DNA from: JABFRJ01 sp963847145
GTDB taxonomy: Bacteria; Pseudomonadota; Alphaproteobacteria; Rhizobiales; Hyphomicrobiaceae
Length of the DNA: 64,000 nucleotides
NCBI GenBank assembly: GCA_963847145.1
Contig: CAWJYN010000001.1
Span: forward strand, 186,001 to 250,000
Direction of reading: 5' to 3'
In this document: positions 48,163 to 56,497 of the stretch, one piece after another
How positions within the stretch are numbered: position 1 is the first letter of the stretch
Layout of the letters: every line of letters begins with the position of its first letter
The notes under the pieces: model-generated
What the model was told of the DNA's origin: nothing
The model's database searches: none
The model's input: only the letters and a program-made list of their open reading frames with translations
Made by a program: the position numbers and the translations under genes

Positions 48163-49200
48163 TCAGAACATTTTTCCAGGATCAAACGTCAGCAGCATGA
48201 AATCCCAGCCGCCGGCATAAAGCTCGGGCGGCAGGTTGGTGTAGGGCTGGCATTCCAGCAGGGCGCGGCGGGCGCTGTTGGCGGCATCCTCGAACTGCGG
48301 ACCTGAACCTGAATTGGTGACGCGCGGATCGCCGATCAGCTGGCCAGCCTGATTGAGCTTGAACTCCACTTTGACGATCAGCTTGGCGGCACCTTCAAGC
48401 CCGGCGTTGATGTTCCAGCAGCGCCGCACGTTGTTCTTCATCAGCAGGTTCAACATCGACAGCTTGTCGGCCGTGAGAACGTTGTCGGTGCCTTCCGGTG
48501 CGCCTGCACTTGCACCCTTGGCGGTCGCCGCGGACTTCTGGCCGGCGACGGGTGCCGTTGTGGCGCGGCGGTCGATCAGCGCCTTGGGTGGTGCATTGGT
48601 CGCCGACTTTTCCGGCGTCGTTTTCAGGGCATCGTTTACTAGCGACGCCAGATCCTGCTTCTTCGGCGGGGCAGGGGGGGGCGTTGCCGCTTTCTTCGGG
48701 GGCGCCGGGGGCTTAGGCGGCTGCTTCGGCGGCGGTGGCGGTTTGGGCGGTTCGGCAGCCGCAGCCGCAGCCAGATCGCCGATGGGATCGGCAGGCTTCG
48801 GTGGCTCAGCCTTCGGCGGCTCGACTTTGGGCGGCTCGGGCTTCGGTGGCGGCGGTGGTTCAACAGCCGCCTGCTTGATCGCCTCGGCAATGGGATCTGG
48901 CTTCGGCGGCTCGGGTGGCGGCGGCGGCGGCGCAGCAGCCTGCGGCGGCGGTGGCGGCGTCGGCTTCGGCGGCTCTTTCTTGGGCGGTTCTTTGGCGGGG
49001 CCTTCCTTGCCCTCAGCCTCCAATTTCTTGGCTTCGCGATCGCCCTGCTTCAGGCGCACGAGATCGCCTTCGGTGATCATCGCGACTTCGACAGGTTCGG
49101 GCTTCGGAATATTCAGCGGCGGTGTTGTGATCACGGCCAGCAGCGCCCAGCCGAGGAGAACCCCGTGCAGGATGAGCGATGCTATAAAGCCGATGGGCAC
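48163..49200 (-). CDS. tolA: TolA-like cell envelope protein
   Basis: 345 residues. One N-terminal membrane helix (FIASLILHGVLLGWALLAVI) is followed by a long Pro/Lys/Glu-rich periplasmic arm (about residues 30-190). The C-terminal domain (NVRRCWNINAGLEGAAKLIVKVEFKL, RALLECQPYTNLPPE, WDFMLLTFDP) is of TolA/TonB type with a Cys pair. It should link the TolQR motor to the outer membrane during constriction. It follows tolR after six bases. tolB and pal, usually next, are absent here. A long antisense frame (48353-49471) is due to the proline codons. Confidence 0.9.
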   Translation of the reverse strand: MPIGFIASLILHGVLLGWALLAVITTPPLNIPKPEPVEVAMITEGDLVRLKQGDREAKKLEAEGKEGPAKEPPKKEPPKPTPPPPPQAAAPPPPPPEPPKPDPIAEAIKQAAVEPPPPPKPEPPKVEPPKAEPPKPADPIGDLAAAAAAEPPKPPPPPKQPPKPPAPPKKAATPPPAPPKKQDLASLVNDALKTTPEKSATNAPPKALIDRRATTAPVAGQKSAATAKGASAGAPEGTDNVLTADKLSMLNLLMKNNVRRCWNINAGLEGAAKLIVKVEFKLNQAGQLIGDPRVTNSGSGPQFEDAANSARRALLECQPYTNLPPELYAGGWDFMLLTFDPGKMF

Positions 49201-49206
49201 CGTGCC

Positions 49207-49671
49207 TCAGCCTCCTGCGCCCGTATCGGTCACCAGTGACAGCTTGCGGAAGCCAGCCTCGCTGATGCGCGCGAGCACTTTGGTGACGATCCCATACTCG
49301 GCCAAAGTGGCGCCGCGAACGAATACCGGTTCATCCGTGCCGCCACGGGCCGCCGCAACGGCTTTAAGTTTGGTTGCGAGTTCGTCCAGCGTCGTTGGAA
49401 TTTTCTCTTCCTGGCCGAGGAAGATCTTACCGTCCTTGGCGATGGAAACGACCAGCGGTTCTTTGTTTTGAGTGTCGATCTGCTTGCCTTTGGCTTGTGG
49501 CAGATCGAGTGGCACGCCGGTGGCCATCAGGGGCGCGGTGACCATGAAGATGATCAGCAGCACGAGCATCACATCGACAAACGGCGTCACGTTGATCTCG
49601 GCCATCGGCGCATGCGCTTTCCGCCGCCCGCGCCTGCCGCCGTTGCCGCCTGATTTGATACTCGCGCCCAT
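49207..49671 (-). CDS. tolR: TolR / ExbD family protein
   Basis: 154 residues. A basic N-terminus (GGRRGRRKAHAPMAEINVTPFVDVML) leads into one membrane helix that carries the family Asp (PFVDVMLVLLIIFMV). The periplasmic domain ends LARISEAGFRKLSLVTDT. With TolQ it forms the proton-driven motor of the Tol system. The unusual point is its upstream gap of 115 bases from tolQ, filled by a palindromic repeat. Confidence 0.93.
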   Translation of the reverse strand: MGASIKSGGNGGRRGRRKAHAPMAEINVTPFVDVMLVLLIIFMVTAPLMATGVPLDLPQAKGKQIDTQNKEPLVVSIAKDGKIFLGQEEKIPTTLDELATKLKAVAAARGGTDEPVFVRGATLAEYGIVTKVLARISEAGFRKLSLVTDTGAGG

Positions 49672-49684
49672 TTTCAGTTCCAGC

Positions 49685-49778
49685 CGTAGGTTGGGTTAGG
49701 CCCTTCGGCCGTAACCCAACATGATCTTGCATCGAAATGTTGGGTTACGCAGCAGAAGTGCTGCTAACCCAACCTACG
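49685..49778. repeat. nested palindromic intergenic element between tolQ and tolR
   Basis: A perfect 15-base inverted repeat (CGTAGGTTGGGTTAG at 49685-49699, and its complement at 49764-49778) encloses a second 11-base inverted repeat (GTAACCCAACA at 49711-49721 with its complement at 49738-49748). The roughly 94-bp unit looks like a mobile REP/MITE-type palindromic element. It can fold as a long hairpin in the tolQ-tolR transcript. Confidence 0.8.
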
Positions 49779-49786
49779 CTTCTCGC

Positions 49787-50500
49787 TTATGTTCTTACAT
49801 CGATCTGCCGCGAGACGATCGCGGAGAACTCGTCGGCGAAGGTTTCAAGCCGTTGGCCGAGACGCGACGAGTCGGCGGAAAACTTATTGTAGAAGATCAC
49901 CGCTGGAATGGCCGCAAGAAGACCAAGGGCGGTCGCAAAGAGGGCTTCGGCGATGCCGGGCGCCACGACGGCGAGGCTGGTGTTCTTGGATGCCGCAATT
50001 GACGTGAAGCTCGACATGATGCCCCACACGGTGCCGAACAGGCCGACGAACGGCGCCGTCGAGCCGACGGTGGCGAGAAACAGCAGGCGGCGATCCAACT
50101 GCTCCATCTCGCGGGAAATTGTCACGTCCATCACCTTCTCGACGCGCATCTGAATGCCGCCGAGGGCGCGGATGTTGCCTTCCACTGAGCGCTTCCACTC
50201 GCGCATGGCAGCCACAAACAAGCTGGCCATGGAGAATGTGCGGCCGCGGCTCAAGCCCGCATAAAGCTCGTCCAGCGATTGGCCCGACCAAAACAGTTGC
50301 TCGAATTTATCGGCCTCGCGGCGCGCGCGGCGGAAGGCGAAGACCTTCTCGACGATGATGGCCCAAGACCAGATCGACGACAGCAGCAACCCGAACATGA
50401 CGATCTTGACCACCGGATGGGCAGTCATGAACATGCCGAGGAATGTGAGGTCTCCGGTGTGGACGGCGACTTGGCCTTTGATGAGGTCTGCCGGATTCAT
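49787..50500 (-). CDS. tolQ: TolQ family proton channel protein
   Basis: 237 residues from ATG 50500 (MNPADLIKGQVAVHTGDLTFL). Three membrane helices: HPVVKIVMFGLLLSSIWSWAIIV, then RRLLFLATVGSTAPFVGLFGTVWGIM and GIAEALFATALGLLAAIPAVIFY, with the conserved Thr and Gly positions of TolQ/ExbB. The upstream extension to 50584 is not supported. No ybgC gene precedes it; a noncoding stretch of about 1.2 kb lies upstream and must hold its promoter. Confidence 0.93.
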   Translation of the reverse strand: MNPADLIKGQVAVHTGDLTFLGMFMTAHPVVKIVMFGLLLSSIWSWAIIVEKVFAFRRARREADKFEQLFWSGQSLDELYAGLSRGRTFSMASLFVAAMREWKRSVEGNIRALGGIQMRVEKVMDVTISREMEQLDRRLLFLATVGSTAPFVGLFGTVWGIMSSFTSIAASKNTSLAVVAPGIAEALFATALGLLAAIPAVIFYNKFSADSSRLGQRLETFADEFSAIVSRQIDVRT

Positions 50501-50823
50501 GTCCCCGCCTGTCTCCCGAGTAGCCGTGTTTCCCTTTTTGGCCATTTCAGCCGGCAAAGAGGCGCACGCCTGCGGCGCGGCCAACGGCCACGCATCGCCC
50601 GTCTATCAGCTGTTCCAATGTGGTGAAATGAGGACCCCACTGCTGGCCGGATTGTGGCGAAGTTATCCACTGGGCGTGGTGTCGCTATAGCCATCGATGC
50701 AGTGCGTAATGGGGGCAGGCAGCCGCCAAAAGTGATCGGCCGAGGGCCGTGCATGACGGTGCCAGCGGAGCTGCCGCCGACGCGCGCTAACGCAGATACA
50801 ACTGGCTGTTCAAACGCGCGCAT

Positions 50824-50857
50824 TCCAGTGCCGTTTCCAATCCAGTGCCGTTTCCAA
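50824..50857. repeat. direct tandem repeat, 17 bp x 2
   Basis: The unit TCCAGTGCCGTTTCCAA occurs twice in perfect tandem (50824-50840 and 50841-50857). It lies in the noncoding region upstream of tolQ. Confidence 0.85.
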
Positions 50858-51325
50858 TGCCCGCTGCGCCCAAAGCGCCACCAGCGGCCCAGGCGCTTGC
50901 GCCTTGCCGTTGCATCCCGTTCTGCGCCCCCAGCAAAAGCGCCGGGGAAGACGCGCGGCGTTGCCGCCGAAGGTGTTGTGCTCCGGGTGAGCGGAGCGGT
51001 GGACGGTGCAGAGCTCTTGCGAACCCGGTGCCGTCCTGCGGCGTCGCCGCGCGTCTTGGCTGTGCACGGGGATCTTGGGGCGTGGAGGGGCGTTTACGCC
51101 ACTTGCAGGCGAACCCTTCGTAGGGGCCTCCCAGTCCAGCCCAACCGTGACGCCGTGCCGTCAAACACAGCGTTCTAATCGGCCGTTACAGCAGCCCAAC
51201 CCAGATTTCGACGGTCATGATCCGCCCCGGCTGGTCGGGATGACACCAGACTGACACACCTGCCTGATTTTGCAACCTATTGGTGTTGTTAAGGTTTATT
51301 GCGCGGGCACAAAAACAAAACCCAC

Positions 51326-51439
51326 GATGGCGTGCGCAATCCGTAGGGCGGATGAGCGTCGCGACATCCGCCGTCCAGCGCCCATCTCGCCCAGCCGCGG
51401 CGGATGACGGACGCTGAACCGCGTCCTCTTCCGCCCTAC
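51326..51439. repeat. palindromic intergenic repeat, copy 1
   Basis: Starts GATGGCGTGCGCAATCCG and contains GTAGGGCGGA (51343-51352), whose complement TCCGCCCTAC closes the unit at 51430-51439. The middle is a GC-rich stretch with CATCCGCC and GGCGGATGACGGACGCTGAA. The pattern resembles the GTAGGGCGGATGA-type repeats scattered in many proteobacterial genomes. Confidence 0.75.
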
Positions 51440-51457
51440 ACCAACACCAAAACCTAT

Positions 51458-51553
51458 GATGGCGTGCGCAATCCGTAGGGCGGATGAGCATCGCGACATC
51501 TCGCCCACCACCCAGCCGCGGCGGATGACGGACGCTGAACCGCGTCCTCGTCC
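51458..51553. repeat. palindromic intergenic repeat, copy 2
   Basis: Nearly the same sequence as copy 1 (GATGGCGTGCGCAATCCG, GTAGGGCGGATGAGCATCG, GCGGCGGATGACGGACGC, CCGCGTCCTCGTCCG) in the same orientation. A small internal deletion and a decayed right end (CCGTCA instead of CCGCCCTAC) set it apart. The two copies form a direct repeat about 132 bp apart. Confidence 0.75.
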
Positions 51554-51712
51554 GTCATAAAGCTTGCGCGCTCGTCGAACACGACAGCACAGAGTAGGGT
51601 GCTGTCGCAGATTGAACTTTGCAAAGTCGTCAACACGCACCCATGCTTCCAGATATGCCGGCGCTGGGCCATGGTGGCTGAGCGCCGCCTGCTTACGACT
51701 TGAGACCGTCCC

Positions 51713-52198
51713 ATGCCGCACCGCCTGATGATCCTCAACGGACCCAACCTCAACATGCTGGGCGTGCGCGAGCCGCACATCTATGGGACCACCACGTTGG
51801 CAGCGATCGAAGCCAGCTGTGGGCAGCTGGCCAAGGCACTCTGTTGCACGCTGGTCTTCCACCAGTCCAACTACGAAGGTGCCATCGTCGAATGGATCCA
51901 ATCGGCGCGGCAGTCCGCCGACGCCATCATTATCAATCCGGCCGGCTACTCCTTCACCTCCATCGCCATCCTTGATGCGCTGAAGACCTTTGACGGCCCG
52001 ATCATCGAGGTGCACATCTCTAACATCCACGCCCGCGACACGCTGCACCGGCATTCGATTCTCTCTGGCGCGGTGAAGGGCGTCATCTGCGGGCTCGGGC
52101 CCTACGGCTATCTCGTCGCCATGCAGACCGCCGCGCAATGGCTCGGCGCACGGCCGGAAGCCCTGCCGCAGCCATTGCGCGATGGTGTGACAGCGTGA
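51713..52198 (+). CDS. aroQ: type II 3-dehydroquinate dehydratase
   Basis: 161 residues. Third step of the shikimate pathway. The motifs are complete: LNGPNLNMLGVREPHIYGTTTL with the catalytic Tyr in a flexible loop, HQSNYEGAIVEWI, INPAGYSFTSIAI with the active-site Asn, and EVHISNIHARD with the catalytic His. The C-terminus GVICGLGPYGYLVAM fits the dodecameric family. In many relatives accB and accC follow; here a short basic protein gene does. Confidence 0.95.
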   Translation: MPHRLMILNGPNLNMLGVREPHIYGTTTLAAIEASCGQLAKALCCTLVFHQSNYEGAIVEWIQSARQSADAIIINPAGYSFTSIAILDALKTFDGPIIEVHISNIHARDTLHRHSILSGAVKGVICGLGPYGYLVAMQTAAQWLGARPEALPQPLRDGVTA

Positions 52199-52342
52199 CC
52201 ATCGGGCGGCGGCGGACGATCAAGCACCACCGCACGCATTTGCAGATTAAATTCGCGGCATGTGCTACACAGGCCTGTGTGCGTGGCATTGCCTGAACCG
52301 GCCGACATCTGTCTGCCAGACGCAACCTCGAAGGAACATCCC

Positions 52343-52483
52343 ATGGCCAAAGGTCAGCAGAAGAGCAACCGCGAGGTCCGCAAGCCCAAGTCCAAATCGA
52401 CCAAGCCGCCCGCCGCCCAGGCGTCGCCGTTTTCCAACCCCCGCAATGTCATGAAGCCGATCGGCACCAAGAAGGGGAAGTGA
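52343..52483 (+). CDS. small basic conserved protein, 46 residues
   Basis: ATG 52343 with AAGGA seven bases upstream. The product begins MAKGQQKSNREVRKPKS and ends PIGTKKGK. It is Lys/Pro-rich, probably disordered and strongly basic, with no cysteine or membrane helix. Similar tiny proteins of unknown function are common in Hyphomicrobiales (from memory); nucleic-acid or ribosome association is only a guess. A strong hairpin follows its stop. Confidence 0.75.
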   Translation: MAKGQQKSNREVRKPKSKSTKPPAAQASPFSNPRNVMKPIGTKKGK

Positions 52484-52487
52484 ACGT

Positions 52488-52523
52488 TTTCCCTTCTCTC
52501 CCTGAAGAGGGGGAGAAGGGAAA
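52488..52523. terminator. bidirectional terminator between the small basic gene and hisS
   Basis: A perfect 11-base inverted repeat: TTTCCCTTCTC (52488-52498) and GAGAAGGGAAA (52513-52523), with a 14-base loop. It lies between two convergent stops (52483 and 52526), with T/A-rich ends suited to termination in both directions. Confidence 0.75.
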
Positions 52524-52525
52524 GC

Positions 52526-54010
52526 CTAGGCATGCCGCGCGAGGATCTTGCGGACCTCGGCGACCATGTCGGCTTCGGCGACGGTGATTTGCGCCGGCCG
52601 CGCTTCTTTCCAGGCTTTGTTGTCGGCGATAGCTGAGGCGGCCTTGGCGCCCTCGATCAGATCTTTGATCTGGATCTCGCCCTTCTCGCGCTCGTTGGAC
52701 CCCTGGATGATAACGCACGGCGCGCCGCGGCGGTCGGCGTATTTCATCTGCGGCTTCATGCCGGAGGTGCCGAGATACATTTCGGCTGCAATACCAGCAT
52801 TGCGCAGCGTTTGTGCCATCGCCTGATAGCGCGGCAGTTCAGCTTTATCCATCACGAGCACGACAACTGGCCCAACGTTCGCCGTCGCATCTTTCTCCAG
52901 CGCCGTCAGCGCCGCAAGTAGCCGCGAGACGCCAATCGAGAATCCCGTCGCCGGCACGCGCTCGCCCGTGAAGCGCGCGACCAGATCGTCGTAGCGCCCG
53001 CCACCGCCGACCGAGCCGAACCGCACCGTCTGTCCGTCCTCGTTCTTCACCTCGAAAGTGAGTTCGGCCTCGAAAACGGGGCCGGTATAGTAGTCGAGCC
53101 CACGGACGACGGAGGGGTCGAAGGCAATGCGGTCCGCGCTATAGCCCCCGCCGGCAATGATCGCCCCCATGGCGGCAAGTTCGTTGAGGCCCTCTTCGGC
53201 GCGGGCGTTGGTGCCGACAAGCGAACGGACCCGTCCAAGCGGCGCCGCGTCTCTCGATGCTTCTAAAAAGCCTGTCACGGTCGCGATTGCCGACGGTGCC
53301 AATTCTGCGCCTTTGGTGAAATCGCCGCTCTCGTCCTTGCGGCCCCGGCCCAACAGCAACGCGACGCCATCCGCGCCGAACTTGTCGTATTTGTCCATGG
53401 CGCGCAGCACGGTGAGACGGCGGTTGGCGTCGCGCGCATCTGTCGGGCTGATATCGCAGAGCTCGAGAACACCATCGAGGATCTTGCGGTTATTGAAGCG
53501 AATGCGAAACTTCTCCCTCGGAATCCCCAACGCCTCGATGGCGTCCGCCATCAGCATGCACGCTTCGGCATCCGCCGCGATGTTATCGGTGCCGACCGTG
53601 TCGGCGTCGCACTGCATGAACTGGCGGAAGCGACCTGGCCCCGGCTTCTCGTTGCGCCACACCGGACCCATGGCATACCGCCGATACGGCTTCGGCAGCT
53701 TCTGCGCATTCTCAGCATAAAAGCGCGCCAGCGGTGCGGTCATGTCGTAACGCAGGCTCATCCAGGCCTCATCCTCGTCCTGAAACGAGAACACGCCGGC
53801 GTTCGGCCGGTCGGTATCGGGTAGAAATTTCCCCAATGCCTCCGTGAACTCAATCGCCGAGGTCTCCAACGGCTCGTAGCCATAGGTCTCGAACACCTTG
53901 GCCAGCGTCGCCAGCATGCGCGACTGGGCGCGAATTTCGGCACCGGTCACATCGCGGAAACCCTTCGGCAGGCGCGCGTCGGGTCTATTCGGTTTGGAGC
54001 TATCAGCCAT
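52526..54010 (-). CDS. hisS: histidine--tRNA ligase
   Basis: 494 residues from ATG 54010 (MADSSKPNRPDARLPKGFRD). Class II synthetase: motif 2 YRRYAMGPVWRNEKPGPGRFRQF, the His-specific RGLDYYTGPVFE and SVGGGGRYDDL, motif 3 GFSIGVSRLLAAL, and a C-terminal anticodon-binding domain. The upstream ATG at 54052 adds a Pro-rich leader without support. The size and sequence are of the longer alphaproteobacterial type. Confidence 0.95.
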   Translation of the reverse strand: MADSSKPNRPDARLPKGFRDVTGAEIRAQSRMLATLAKVFETYGYEPLETSAIEFTEALGKFLPDTDRPNAGVFSFQDEDEAWMSLRYDMTAPLARFYAENAQKLPKPYRRYAMGPVWRNEKPGPGRFRQFMQCDADTVGTDNIAADAEACMLMADAIEALGIPREKFRIRFNNRKILDGVLELCDISPTDARDANRRLTVLRAMDKYDKFGADGVALLLGRGRKDESGDFTKGAELAPSAIATVTGFLEASRDAAPLGRVRSLVGTNARAEEGLNELAAMGAIIAGGGYSADRIAFDPSVVRGLDYYTGPVFEAELTFEVKNEDGQTVRFGSVGGGGRYDDLVARFTGERVPATGFSIGVSRLLAALTALEKDATANVGPVVVLVMDKAELPRYQAMAQTLRNAGIAAEMYLGTSGMKPQMKYADRRGAPCVIIQGSNEREKGEIQIKDLIEGAKAASAIADNKAWKEARPAQITVAEADMVAEVRKILARHA

Positions 54011-54103
54011 AAGCAGATCACGCGGCGCAGGGGGCCGTCCATAAGGTTTCAAATCGTTGAAAGGCTTATAGGGCGGCGGCGCGGCAAGTGGAAGGCGCAG
54101 CCA

Positions 54104-55276
54104 TCACGCCGCCGCCCAGTCGCGGACGCGCACCAGAAACGCCATGCAGTTGTCGAGTTCGGCCGCTTCGATGAACTCGTTGGGCTGATGCGCCTGCGCA
54201 ATGTGACCAGGCCCGCACACCACCGACGAGCACCCCGCCGCCTGGAAGTGGCTGGCCTCCGTGCCATAGGGCACCGTGTGCGTCGCATTCTGCCCGGCCA
54301 GCTTCATGGCCAGGGTCGTCGCCGGCGAACCCTCGCCGGATGCGAATGCCGGCAGCAGCCCCAACAACTCCGTCGTGATCGCGCAATCGGGATGCACCGC
54401 GCGCATGGCCGGCAGCAGTTCACGGTCGGCATAGGCTTGGAACTCACGCATAATAACTTGAATGTCCACGCCCGGCGTCAGCCGCACGCCCCACTGGAAC
54501 GAGCAGCGCGGCGGGATGATGTTGTGCGCAATCCCGCCCTCGATGAAGCTGACCGTGAAAGTCGGGAAGGGCGGATCGAAGCGTGGCGCGGGATGCGAGA
54601 TCGCCATCCGCGCTTCCATGCGGCGCAGCTCCGCCATCAGTTCGCCCGCCACAAAAATGCTGCTGACACCGATCGCCGGTGTCGACGAATGGGCGTCCTT
54701 GCCAACGATGTCCGTCTTCAGCCGCGCGCCACCCTTATGGCCATCCACCACCGTCATCATGCTCGGCTCGCCGACCAGTACGATCTCCGGCTTTGGCAAC
54801 GTTTTGCCGAATTGCTCGACCATCGGCAGCACGCCGGTGCAGCCCACTTCCTCGTCATAGGAGAACAGCAGATGGATCGGCATTTTCAACGCGCGCGCCT
54901 GGAACACCGGCACCGACGCCAGCATGCACGCCAGATAGCCCTTCATATCGGTGGTGCCGCGGCCATACAGCCGGCTGCCCTTTTCGACCATCGTGAAGGG
55001 ATCGGTGTCCCACGGCTGGTCGGTGACCGGCACGACGTCCATGTGACCCGACAAGCCTATCCCGCCGCGATCCCGAGGGCCAATGGTGGCGAACAGATTG
55101 GCATGAATGCCGTTGGCTGCCGGCAGCAATTGGCTCTCGATGCCGTATCCCGCGAGATAGTCGCTGATCCACGCCGCCATAGGCAAGTTGGTCTTGTGGC
55201 TGGTCGTATCGAAGGCGACGAGCGCTGCGAGTATGTCCTTTGGCGACATGGTTTGTGCGGTTCGGGCGGCCGGCAT
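54104..55276 (-). CDS. argE: acetylornithine deacetylase (M20 family)
   Basis: 390 residues from ATG 55276, which has AAGGAC about eight bases upstream. A dinuclear-zinc M20 hydrolase. Its first metal motif is LSGHMDVVPVTDQPW, followed by YGRGTTDMKGYLACM. The catalytic Glu pair is in FSYDEEVGCTG, EPSMMTVVDGHKGG and HSSTP belong to the lid, and HQPNEFIEAAEL provides the last ligand. It probably releases acetate from N-acetylornithine in arginine synthesis; other N-acyl amino acids are possible. The frame extends upstream to 55462 into the Rieske-like gene and is not believed. Confidence 0.9.
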   Translation of the reverse strand: MPAARTAQTMSPKDILAALVAFDTTSHKTNLPMAAWISDYLAGYGIESQLLPAANGIHANLFATIGPRDRGGIGLSGHMDVVPVTDQPWDTDPFTMVEKGSRLYGRGTTDMKGYLACMLASVPVFQARALKMPIHLLFSYDEEVGCTGVLPMVEQFGKTLPKPEIVLVGEPSMMTVVDGHKGGARLKTDIVGKDAHSSTPAIGVSSIFVAGELMAELRRMEARMAISHPAPRFDPPFPTFTVSFIEGGIAHNIIPPRCSFQWGVRLTPGVDIQVIMREFQAYADRELLPAMRAVHPDCAITTELLGLLPAFASGEGSPATTLAMKLAGQNATHTVPYGTEASHFQAAGCSSVVCGPGHIAQAHQPNEFIEAAELDNCMAFLVRVRDWAAA

Positions 55277-55341
55277 GCCGGGGGTGTCCTTGCTGTAAGG
55301 TGGGGTTGCTCCGGTGAGGCTTCCTGAGTTCGCCGCCCCAG

Positions 55342-55905
55342 TCAACCGATCTGCAGCCGCGTCGGCGAGCGAAAGCTGACCCTCGGGACTGCGAGGTTCT
55401 GCGGCGCCGGCCCGCTGCGGACGCGTCCGGCGCTGTCGTAACGCGATGCGCAGCACGGACAATAGAAGGTGGCGTCATCGTCCGAACGAGGTGCCACCAC
55501 ACAATTGTCGCGCGTACACATCCCCACCACGATCAGCCATTGTGCATGCCCTGGCGTTGTCCGGTTGGCATCCAGCGCGGGTGCCATCGCGGGTAGCGCC
55601 GCGTTACGCGCCAACACGTCGATGCGGCTATTGCTATCAGCCGCGCGCGCCGCTGCGGTCTCCGCAGCGGTTCGGTGGCGGACAAAGACAGGCGTGCTTT
55701 GCCATTTGATCAGCACTGTCTGTCCCGGCTGGATGGGCAGCAGGTCAACTTCGGGTCCCTCGCGCCTTAGCGTTCCCGGGTTGGGGTTGCCCTGATGCAC
55801 AAACGGCCACAACGCCAGCAGCACGCCGACGCCGGCAAACGACAGCGCGCCAGCGACCACGACGTCTCTGCGCGCCCGCTGTGGGTTGTCACCCCCGGCA
55901 TCCAT
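55342..55905 (-). CDS. Rieske-type iron-sulfur protein (PetA-like) lacking both His ligands
   Basis: 187 residues, the length of a cytochrome bc1 Rieske subunit. The N-terminus RARRDVVVAGALSFAGVGVLL resembles a Tat signal anchor. VDLLPIQPGQTVLIKWQSTPVFVRHRT and the end AGRVRSGPAPQNLAVP are typical of PetA. The cluster motifs differ. Box 1 reads MCTRDNCV (C130, R132, C135) instead of CTHLGC, and box 2 YCPCCAS (C149, C151, C152) instead of CPCHGS. Both histidine ligands are therefore replaced (by Arg and Cys), while the four box cysteines are kept. No cytochrome b or c1 gene is nearby. It is a paralogue with altered or no cluster, not a normal complex III subunit. Confidence 0.85.
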   Translation of the reverse strand: MDAGGDNPQRARRDVVVAGALSFAGVGVLLALWPFVHQGNPNPGTLRREGPEVDLLPIQPGQTVLIKWQSTPVFVRHRTAAETAAARAADSNSRIDVLARNAALPAMAPALDANRTTPGHAQWLIVVGMCTRDNCVVAPRSDDDATFYCPCCASRYDSAGRVRSGPAPQNLAVPRVSFRSPTRLQIG

Positions 55906-55942
55906 GGCCGAACCTCAGAAACTCAATGCGTATCGCCGCGTC

Positions 55943-56497
55943 TCAAACGCCGAGTGCTTGCAACGTCGCCGGACCGGCGACGCCATCGACTTTCAAGCCA
56001 CGGGCGCGCTGGAACTTTTCGACCGCCGCGCGTGTCCCACGGCCATAGTTGCGATCGATGGTGAGGGCAGACCCGGTGCGGTTGAGCGCTTCCTGCAGGC
56101 GCATCACGTCGCTGCCCTGATCGCCACGGCGCAAAGTACGCGTGATCGTCGTCTGCTGCGATCCTCCGCCACCAGGGTTTGCCGAGGGGCCTGTGCCGAA
56201 GCCGGGCAGCCGCAATCGTGAGCGGCGCGCGAACAGGTTCTGGCCATCGTAAGCCACCGGGCATGACGTCTGTGAACAGGTGCCGACGCCCTTCAGCTGC
56301 GCGCCTTGCCACAACGTCACGGCAATGCGCGATGTCAGGCTGTCGGCGATACGGAGATTGCTGCCTGGGGTCAGGGTGAAGGTGGTCGTCGAGCCGTCAT
56401 AGAGAGCGGGAACCGACTGCTGCGCAGATGCCGAAGCCGCAGCCAAAGAGAGAGCCGCAAGGGCAGTAGAGACAGTAAGGACTTGGGACGCAAACAT
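55943..56497 (-). CDS. exported peptidoglycan-binding domain protein
   Basis: 184 residues from ATG 56497, with GGAGG six bases upstream. A signal peptide (VLTVSTALAALSLAAASASA) is followed by an SH3-like or beta domain with two Cys (VGTCSQTSCPVAYDG). The C-terminal PG_binding_1 repeat is RRGDQGSDVMRLQEALNRTG ... DRNYGRGTRAAVEKFQRARGL. It should bind the cell wall in the periplasm. Function is otherwise unknown. The frame upstream to 56599 is unsupported. Confidence 0.82.
   Translation of the reverse strand: MFASQVLTVSTALAALSLAAASASAQQSVPALYDGSTTTFTLTPGSNLRIADSLTSRIAVTLWQGAQLKGVGTCSQTSCPVAYDGQNLFARRSRLRLPGFGTGPSANPGGGGSQQTTITRTLRRGDQGSDVMRLQEALNRTGSALTIDRNYGRGTRAAVEKFQRARGLKVDGVAGPATLQALGV

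Larger units (their letters stand above)
50501..51712. other. 1.2-kb noncoding region with repeats upstream of tolQ
   Basis: No frame in this stretch has family features; the longest (50654-51178 on the plus strand) is Arg/Pro/Ala-rich without a ribosome-binding site. It contains a 17-base unit repeated directly twice (50824-50840 and 50841-50857) and two copies of a palindromic element near 51.3-51.5 kb, listed separately. It probably carries the divergent promoters of tolQ and aroQ and the debris of mobile repeats. Confidence 0.6.

Noticed and set aside
48353..49471. 372-codon forward frame, Gly/Ser-rich, across tolA and tolR
   Set aside because: It is the reverse of the proline-rich arm of TolA; low-complexity shadow.
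50654..51178. 174-codon frame in the noncoding region upstream of tolQ
   Set aside because: Arg/Pro/Ala-rich, no start signal, no recognisable domain, overlaps a tandem repeat.
54188..55327. 379-codon forward frame antisense to argE
   Set aside because: His/Arg-rich composition and complete overlap with a well-supported gene.
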